Assembly (NCBI GenBank): GCA_900542445.1
Contig: UQNN01000002.1
Coordinates: 1 to 64,000 of the forward strand
Direction: 5' to 3'
DNA from: an uncultured Eubacteriales bacterium
Lineage (GTDB): Bacteria; Bacillota; Clostridia; Christensenellales; Aristaeellaceae
DNA length: 64,000 bases
The first letter of the stretch is position 1. Each line of letters opens with the position of its first letter. Below, piece after piece: positions 59,307 through 64,000 of the stretch. The notes beneath the pieces were generated by a model. That model did no database searches, was not told the DNA's origin, and worked only from the letters and a program-made list of their open reading frames with translations. A program made the position numbers and the translations under genes.

Positions 59307-59336
59307 AGCGCGTCCCCTCCTTCTTTCACATTCGGA

Positions 59337-59405
59337 ATGGTTCGGAGATATGATACAACGGCATGCGTTTTCTTGTCAATGTTCGGAAATACAACCGAAC
59401 AAAAA
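59337..59405. promoter_or_regulatory. PurBox-like sites and minus-strand traX promoter
   Basis: AATGTTCGGAAAT (59378-59390) is a perfect inverse match to the Bacillus PurR box AWWWCCGAACWWT. ACAACCGAACAAA (59391-59403) and ATGGTTCGGAGAT (59337-59349) match 11 of 13 positions. The first box overlaps the -35 of a traX promoter on the minus strand: TTGACA (59374-59379), 18-base spacer, TATCAT (59350-59355). Confidence 0.65.
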
Positions 59406-59447
59406 CGAAAAACTGAACCGATCAACCCGAAAAGTCCGGAAATGAGA

Positions 59448-59476
59448 TTGCAAACACGAACATTTAATGATATAAT
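59448..59476 (+). promoter_or_regulatory. Promoter of purL
   Basis: TTGCAA (59448-59453), 17-base spacer, extended TGATATAAT (59468-59476). PurBox-like words lie 45-110 bases upstream and an ACACGAACATT word lies inside the spacer. Confidence 0.82.
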
Positions 59477-59536
59477 GCGAATGCTGTTTTGATTTTAAAC
59501 CGAGCTTTTGAAAACGCGCAAGGAGGAACAATCATC

Positions 59537-62500
59537 ATGAGCCGAGTCAGAAGAATTTATGCCGAAAAGCGCCCCGGTTATGACGTGGCCGCCCGTCAGC
59601 TCTGCCAGGAGCTTCGCGAGGCTCTGGGGACGGACGCGATCGCCCGCGTGCGTCTTTTCCAGCGTTACGACGTCGAAGGGCTTTCCGACGCGGCGTTTGA
59701 AAGCGCGCGCGGCATTATCTTCTCCGAACCCAATGCCGACGTGCTCTATGATGAAAACCTGCCTCAGATGGACGCACATCTGCTCGCAGTGGAATATCTG
59801 CCCGGCCAGTATGATCAGCGCGCGGACAGCGCCGCCCAGTGTTTGCAGCTGCTCAGCCCCGATCAGGCGAGGCCGAAGGTCGTCTGCGCGAAGGTCTACG
59901 CCATCGAGGGCGAAGGCGTGACCCGCGAGATGATGGACGCGATTGCGCACCATGTCATCAACCCGGTGGAGGCGCGCCGCGCGAGCATGGAAAAGCCGGA
60001 AACGCTGGAAATGCAGGCCGACGCGCCTGCCGACGTGGCGATTGTCGAAGGCTTCACGCGGATGGACGACAAAGTGCTCTCCGATATGGTCGCGCGCATG
60101 GGCATGGCGATGAGCGCGGAAGATCTCTGCTTCTGCCGCGACTATTTCCGCGATACCGAGAAACGCGACCCCAGCGTGACGGAACTTCGCGCCATCGATA
60201 CCTACTGGTCGGATCATTGCCGCCATACGACGTTCCTCACCGCGATCGACGACATTGCGTTCGACGACGGCAGATTCGCCGCGCCGGTTAAGGCGGCTTA
60301 CGAGCTGTATATCGATACGCGCAGGGACGTTTACGGCACGCGCCAAAAGGATATCTCGCTGATGGACATGGCCACGCTCGGCGCGAAGGCGCTGCGCAAG
60401 CTGGGAAAGCTCGACGACCTCGACGCGTCCGACGAGATCAACGCCTGCTCCATCGTCGTCACCGCGAACGTGGACGGCAGGGACGAACCGTGGCTCATCA
60501 TGTTCAAAAATGAAACGCACAACCACCCGACGGAAATCGAGGGATTCGGCGGTGCGGCAACCTGTCTGGGCGGCGCGATCCGCGATCCGCTTTCCGGCCG
60601 CAGCTATGTCTATCAGGCCATGCGCATTACGGGTTCGGGCGACCCGCGCACGCCGTACAGCCGCACCCGTGCGGGTAAGCTGCCCCAGCGCCGCATTACC
60701 ACGACCGCCGCGCAGGGTTATTCCAGCTACGGCAACCAGATTGGCCTGGCGGCGGGCAAGGTGCAGGAATACTATCATCCGGGCTTTGTCGCCAAGCGCA
60801 TGGAGCTGGGCGCGGTCATTGCCGCGACACCGCGCGACCATGTGCGCCGCGCTCAGCCTGAACCGGGCGATATCGTGATGCTGCTCGGCGGGCGCACCGG
60901 CCGCGACGGCTGCGGCGGCGCGACAGGCTCCTCCAAGGCGCACAACGCGCAGTCGCTGACGACCTGCGGCGCAGAGGTGCAGAAGGGCAACGCGCCGACC
61001 GAGCGCTGCATCCAGCGGCTGTTCCGCCACGCGGAGTTTGCACAGATGATCAAGCGCTGCAACGACTTCGGCGCGGGCGGCGTGTGCGTGGCCGTCGGCG
61101 AGCTGGCGCCCGGCCTGGTCATCGAACTGGACGCCGTGCCGAAGAAATACGAGGGTCTGGACGGCACGGAGCTGGCGATTTCCGAATCGCAGGAGCGCAT
61201 GGCCTGCGTCATCGAGCCGGACATGCTGGAACGCTTCAAGCAGATGGCTTATGAAGAGAATCTGGAGGCGACGCAGGTTGCCGTCGTCACCGAGGAAGCG
61301 CGCCTTGTGATGCACTGGCGCGGCAAGACGATCGTCGATCTCTCCCGCGCATTTCTGGATACCAACGGCGTGACCCAGCACGCCGAAGCCGAGGTTTCCG
61401 CGCCGGACGAAGCCGCGCCGTATCTGACCGAAAAACCCGATTTCGCGAAAAACCGGACCGTGCGCGAAGCGTGGCTGGCAATGCTCGGCGACCTGAATAT
61501 CTGTTCGCAGAAGGGGCTTGTCGAGCGGTTTGACGGCACCATCGGCGCGGGCACGATTCTCGCGCCTTATGGCGGCGTATACCGCGACAGCCCGAACGAA
61601 GCGATGGCCGCGCTGATTCCGACGGCGGGCGAAACGACCACGGCCACGCTGATGAGCCACGGCTATGACCCGGATCTGAGTACGTGGAGCCCGTTCCACG
61701 GTGCGGTTTATGCCGTTACGGAGTCGCTGGCGAAAATCTGTGCGGCGGGCGGCGACGTTTCCCGCGCGCGGCTGACGTTCCAGGAGTATTTTGAGCGGCT
61801 GAATAAGAATAAAATCAGCTGGGGCAAGCCGGCGGCGGCGCTGCTCGGCGGCCTGAGCGCCCAGCTTGGTTTCGGCACGGCTTCTATCGGCGGCAAGGAC
61901 TCCATGAGCGGCACGTTTGAGGATATCCATGTTCCGCCGACGCTGGTTTCCTTCGCTGTGGGCATGGTGGACGCGCGCGACGTCGTCTCCACCGATCTCA
62001 AAGGCGCGGGCCACCGTCTGGCGCTGCTGACCCTGCCGACGGATGACGCGCTCGTGCCGGAATACGACAAGGCGCTGATGCTCTATGAATCGCTGCATCA
62101 GGCGATTCTCCGCGGCGATGTGCTCAGCGCGCACACGGTTGGTCGGGGCGGCGTCGCGGCGGCGGTCACGATGATGGCGCTGGGCAGCCGAATCGGCGTG
62201 AATCTGACGGGTGTGGCGGAGGACGCGCTGTTCCTGCCCGCCTATGGCGGCATTGTGGCCGAGCTGAAGGACGGGGCGCCCGTTCCGGCGGGGCTGCGCG
62301 AAATCGGCGTGACGACCGAAGGCGCGACGCTTTCTGCCTGCGGCATGAATCTCAGCCTGTCGGAAGCGCGCAGCGCGTGGAGCGAACCGCTGGAAACCGT
62401 TTTCCCGACCGACGCAAAGGCCAAGCATACGACTGCGCCGTTCATTCCCTATGAAACGCGCAATACCGCGTGCCCGAAGACCCAAATCGCCAGGCCGCGC

Positions 62501-63289
62501 GTGTTTATTCCGTCCTTCCCCGGGACGAACTGCGAACTGGACAGCGAAAAGGCGTTCCGCCGCGCGGGCGCGGAAACGGATGTATTCGTCTTCCGCAACC
62601 TGACCGCTAAGGGCATCGAAGAATCCGTCGAGGCGCTGACCGAAGGCATCAACCGCGCGCAGATCGTGATGCTGCCGGGCGGCTTCTCGGCGGGCGACGA
62701 GCCGGACGGTTCCGGCAAGTTTATCGCGACTGCGCTGCGCAATCCGCGCATCATGGAAGCGATCATGAACCTGCTCAACAAGCGGGACGGCCTGATGCTG
62801 GGCATCTGCAACGGTTTCCAGGCGCTCATCAAGCTCGGCCTTGTGCCGTATGGCGAAATCCGCACGCTCAGGGAGGATGATCCGACGCTGACCTACAACA
62901 CCATTGGCCGTCATGCCGCTACGCATGTGCGCACCGTCGTTTCCTCGGTCAAGTCCCCGTGGATGGCGGGCGTAAACGTCGGCGACGTGCATCAGGTTGC
63001 CATCTCCCATGGCGAGGGCCGCTTCGTCTGCCGCGAAGCGCAGCTCAAGCAGTTGGTCGCCAACGGCCAGATCGTCACCCAGTATTGCAACCTTGACGGC
63101 GTGCCCGCGGTGAAAATGCCGGAAAACCCGAACGGCTCATATTGGGCGGTTGAGGGCATCTGCTCGCCGGATGGCCGCGTGCTGGGCAAAATGGGGCACA
63201 GCGAGCGCATCGGCGCGAATGTCGCCAAGAATATCCCTGGCGAAAAGGATCAGAAGGTTTTCGAGTCCGGCGTGGCGTATTTCAAGTAA
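59537..63289 (+). CDS. purL: Phosphoribosylformylglycinamidine synthase, large single-chain form
   Basis: 1250 residues from the ATG at 59537 (AAGGAGG ten bases upstream). N-terminal linker domain, then two PurM-like halves: DTYWSDHCRHTTF and NETHNHPTEIEGFGGAATCL in the first, AAGGDVSRARLTFQEYF and ASIGGKDSMSGTF in the second. The C-terminal glutamine amidotransferase has its cysteine in LMLGICNGFQALIKLGL and SFPGTNCELD. It is thus the fused form that needs no separate PurQ or PurS. It converts FGAR to FGAM in purine synthesis. Control by PurR is suggested by the upstream boxes. Confidence 0.97.
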   Translation: MSRVRRIYAEKRPGYDVAARQLCQELREALGTDAIARVRLFQRYDVEGLSDAAFESARGIIFSEPNADVLYDENLPQMDAHLLAVEYLPGQYDQRADSAAQCLQLLSPDQARPKVVCAKVYAIEGEGVTREMMDAIAHHVINPVEARRASMEKPETLEMQADAPADVAIVEGFTRMDDKVLSDMVARMGMAMSAEDLCFCRDYFRDTEKRDPSVTELRAIDTYWSDHCRHTTFLTAIDDIAFDDGRFAAPVKAAYELYIDTRRDVYGTRQKDISLMDMATLGAKALRKLGKLDDLDASDEINACSIVVTANVDGRDEPWLIMFKNETHNHPTEIEGFGGAATCLGGAIRDPLSGRSYVYQAMRITGSGDPRTPYSRTRAGKLPQRRITTTAAQGYSSYGNQIGLAAGKVQEYYHPGFVAKRMELGAVIAATPRDHVRRAQPEPGDIVMLLGGRTGRDGCGGATGSSKAHNAQSLTTCGAEVQKGNAPTERCIQRLFRHAEFAQMIKRCNDFGAGGVCVAVGELAPGLVIELDAVPKKYEGLDGTELAISESQERMACVIEPDMLERFKQMAYEENLEATQVAVVTEEARLVMHWRGKTIVDLSRAFLDTNGVTQHAEAEVSAPDEAAPYLTEKPDFAKNRTVREAWLAMLGDLNICSQKGLVERFDGTIGAGTILAPYGGVYRDSPNEAMAALIPTAGETTTATLMSHGYDPDLSTWSPFHGAVYAVTESLAKICAAGGDVSRARLTFQEYFERLNKNKISWGKPAAALLGGLSAQLGFGTASIGGKDSMSGTFEDIHVPPTLVSFAVGMVDARDVVSTDLKGAGHRLALLTLPTDDALVPEYDKALMLYESLHQAILRGDVLSAHTVGRGGVAAAVTMMALGSRIGVNLTGVAEDALFLPAYGGIVAELKDGAPVPAGLREIGVTTEGATLSACGMNLSLSEARSAWSEPLETVFPTDAKAKHTTAPFIPYETRNTACPKTQIARPRVFIPSFPGTNCELDSEKAFRRAGAETDVFVFRNLTAKGIEESVEALTEGINRAQIVMLPGGFSAGDEPDGSGKFIATALRNPRIMEAIMNLLNKRDGLMLGICNGFQALIKLGLVPYGEIRTLREDDPTLTYNTIGRHAATHVRTVVSSVKSPWMAGVNVGDVHQVAISHGEGRFVCREAQLKQLVANGQIVTQYCNLDGVPAVKMPENPNGSYWAVEGICSPDGRVLGKMGHSERIGANVAKNIPGEKDQKVFESGVAYFK

Positions 63290-63302
63290 AACAGAATCAT
63301 GG

Positions 63303-63340
63303 CGGTCCCGCATGGATTTTCTTCATGCGGGACCGTTTTT
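63303..63340 (+). terminator. Terminator of purL
   Basis: CGGTCCCGCATG / CATGCGGGACCG stem with TTTTT. Confidence 0.93.
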
Positions 63341-63379
63341 GAACCATCAAAAAAAGCCGCCCGTGCGGACGACCTGGAT

Positions 63380-63763
63380 TTAGATTTCTTCTTCTTCGTA
63401 ATCCGACTGTTTATCGCTCAGCGCCACGTCGCGGCAAAGCTCAAGCATCAGCCGCTGAGCCTTGGGCGAGCAGCCGTTGGCGATGGAAGCGATGCGCTGG
63501 CCGAGCGATTCCGGCCCGGCGCTGGGGCGCTGCTCAAACCCCTCGCCGATGAGACAGCCGTTGAGCAGCGATGTAAGCGAAACCCCGAATACGCCGGCGA
63601 TCTTCGCCAGCATTTCAAGAGAGGCCGGACGTTCGCCACGCTCCAATCGGCCGAAATGAAGCTGGGAAATTTTGAGGCGTTCGGCGGCATCCTCCTGCGT
63701 GATGCCAAGCTCCGTGCGCGCGGCGCGGATGTTGCGGCCGATGGCCTTGAACGAGACGTGCAT
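63380..63763 (-). CDS. XRE-family regulator with acidic C-terminus
   Basis: 127 residues from the ATG at 63763 (GGGAGG eight bases upstream). Helix-turn-helix of Cro/CI type at about 8-65: IGRNIRAARTELGITQEDAA, then ERLKISQLHFGRLERGERPA. A helical segment and an acidic tail (SDYEEEEI) follow. Many Clostridial genomes carry such regulators near exopolysaccharide genes; the truncated sugar transferase downstream fits, but a link is not proven. Confidence 0.9.
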   Translation of the reverse strand: MHVSFKAIGRNIRAARTELGITQEDAAERLKISQLHFGRLERGERPASLEMLAKIAGVFGVSLTSLLNGCLIGEGFEQRPSAGPESLGQRIASIANGCSPKAQRLMLELCRDVALSDKQSDYEEEEI

Positions 63764-63871
63764 TCCGAGATCCTCCCAAGCGTTATGATAATACATCATA
63801 TCCCGAAAAGAGGAAAAAGAACACGTCTTATTTTGTCAAATGAAGCCGAATTGGATATTTACCGAAAAGGA

Positions 63872-64000
63872 TTATTTTTCGCGGTGAAGCGGGGGCAGGG
63901 TTTCGTCGTTGACGAGCGAAGTGAACGTGCGCAGAATGATGCGGATGTCCAGCCAGATCGTCCAGTTTTCAATGTAGGCGATATCACAGTCGATGCGTCC
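63872..64000 (-). CDS. Undecaprenyl-phosphate sugar transferase, C-terminal fragment
   Basis: Only the last 42 residues are in the window; the 5' part lies to the right. GRIDCDIAYIENWTIWLDIR followed by IILRTFTSLVNDE is the conserved C-terminus of bacterial sugar transferases (WcaJ/RfbP type), which move a sugar phosphate to undecaprenyl phosphate at the start of capsule or exopolysaccharide synthesis. The TAA is at 63872-63874. Too little is visible for a substrate call. Confidence 0.8.
   Translation of the reverse strand, partial: GRIDCDIAYIENWTIWLDIRIILRTFTSLVNDETLPPLHREK

Noticed and set aside
59495..63010. Minus-strand frame of about 1170 codons opposite purL
   Set aside because: Same shadow effect; composition is extreme in Arg, His and Ala, and purL motifs are intact on the plus strand.

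Overview
The window looks like chromosome of a GC-rich, anaerobic, ancestrally spore-forming member of the Bacillota (class Clostridia, gut type). Support: strong AAGGAGG ribosome sites, consensus sigma-A promoters, a T-box leader, an LPXTG surface protein, the sporulation maturation pair spmA/spmB, rubrerythrin, and asparaginyl-tRNA made indirectly by a short archaeal-type AspRS plus GatCAB. No rRNA, tRNA or CRISPR array was seen. The genus cannot be fixed from the sequence alone. Layout: 1-431 is the end of an integrated element (C-terminus of a Tn916-type tyrosine recombinase and its flank). 530-5588 holds a LysR regulator divergent from a cytidylate-kinase-like gene and a MATE exporter, then rubrerythrin and a ferredoxin-type aldo/keto reductase. 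5680-11544 holds a membrane protein divergent from a 1611-residue LPXTG surface protein built from GLUG modules and tandem InlB-type repeats. 11691-14462 holds nth, a DUF3343 protein divergent from a cysteine-desulfurase-like enzyme, and a small membrane protein. 14724-18383 is the conserved cmk-plsC-ispH-rpsA cluster, followed by ftsH, a DUF1294 protein and a D-cysteine-desulfhydrase-like PLP enzyme. 22075-26053 is the methionine ABC importer metNIQ with a divergent LysR gene. 26207-28590 carries a lysophospholipase-like hydrolase, an XRE regulator with a partner membrane protein, and a YbjN-like protein. 28753-33729 is a T-box-controlled aspS-gatC-gatA-gatB operon with a probable asparagine specifier codon. 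34056-45128 is metabolic: gdhA, an exported FMN/FAD flavoprotein, dapF, an HD hydrolase, purA, carA-carB. 45320-50065 is a three-gene cell-envelope block on the minus strand. 50217-55584 holds an ECF sigma factor with a membrane partner, spmA-spmB and a large adhesin-like membrane protein. 55699-63289 holds a DUF2461 gene, uppP, a secreted protein, a Dabb protein, traX and purL with PurBox-like operators. The right edge has an XRE regulator and the end of a sugar-phosphate transferase. The most striking structure is a family of about fifteen dispersed intergenic hairpin elements (about 60-85 bp). Their stem sequences change in a compensatory way between copies, they often lie as head-to-head pairs at operon ends, and twice they supply the last residues and stop codon of unrelated proteins. 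At least two further repeat families occur. Other points of note are the T-box/asparagine operon, PurBox sites between traX and purL, a probable CTG start for traX, and exported proteins that lack a lipid-anchor cysteine.
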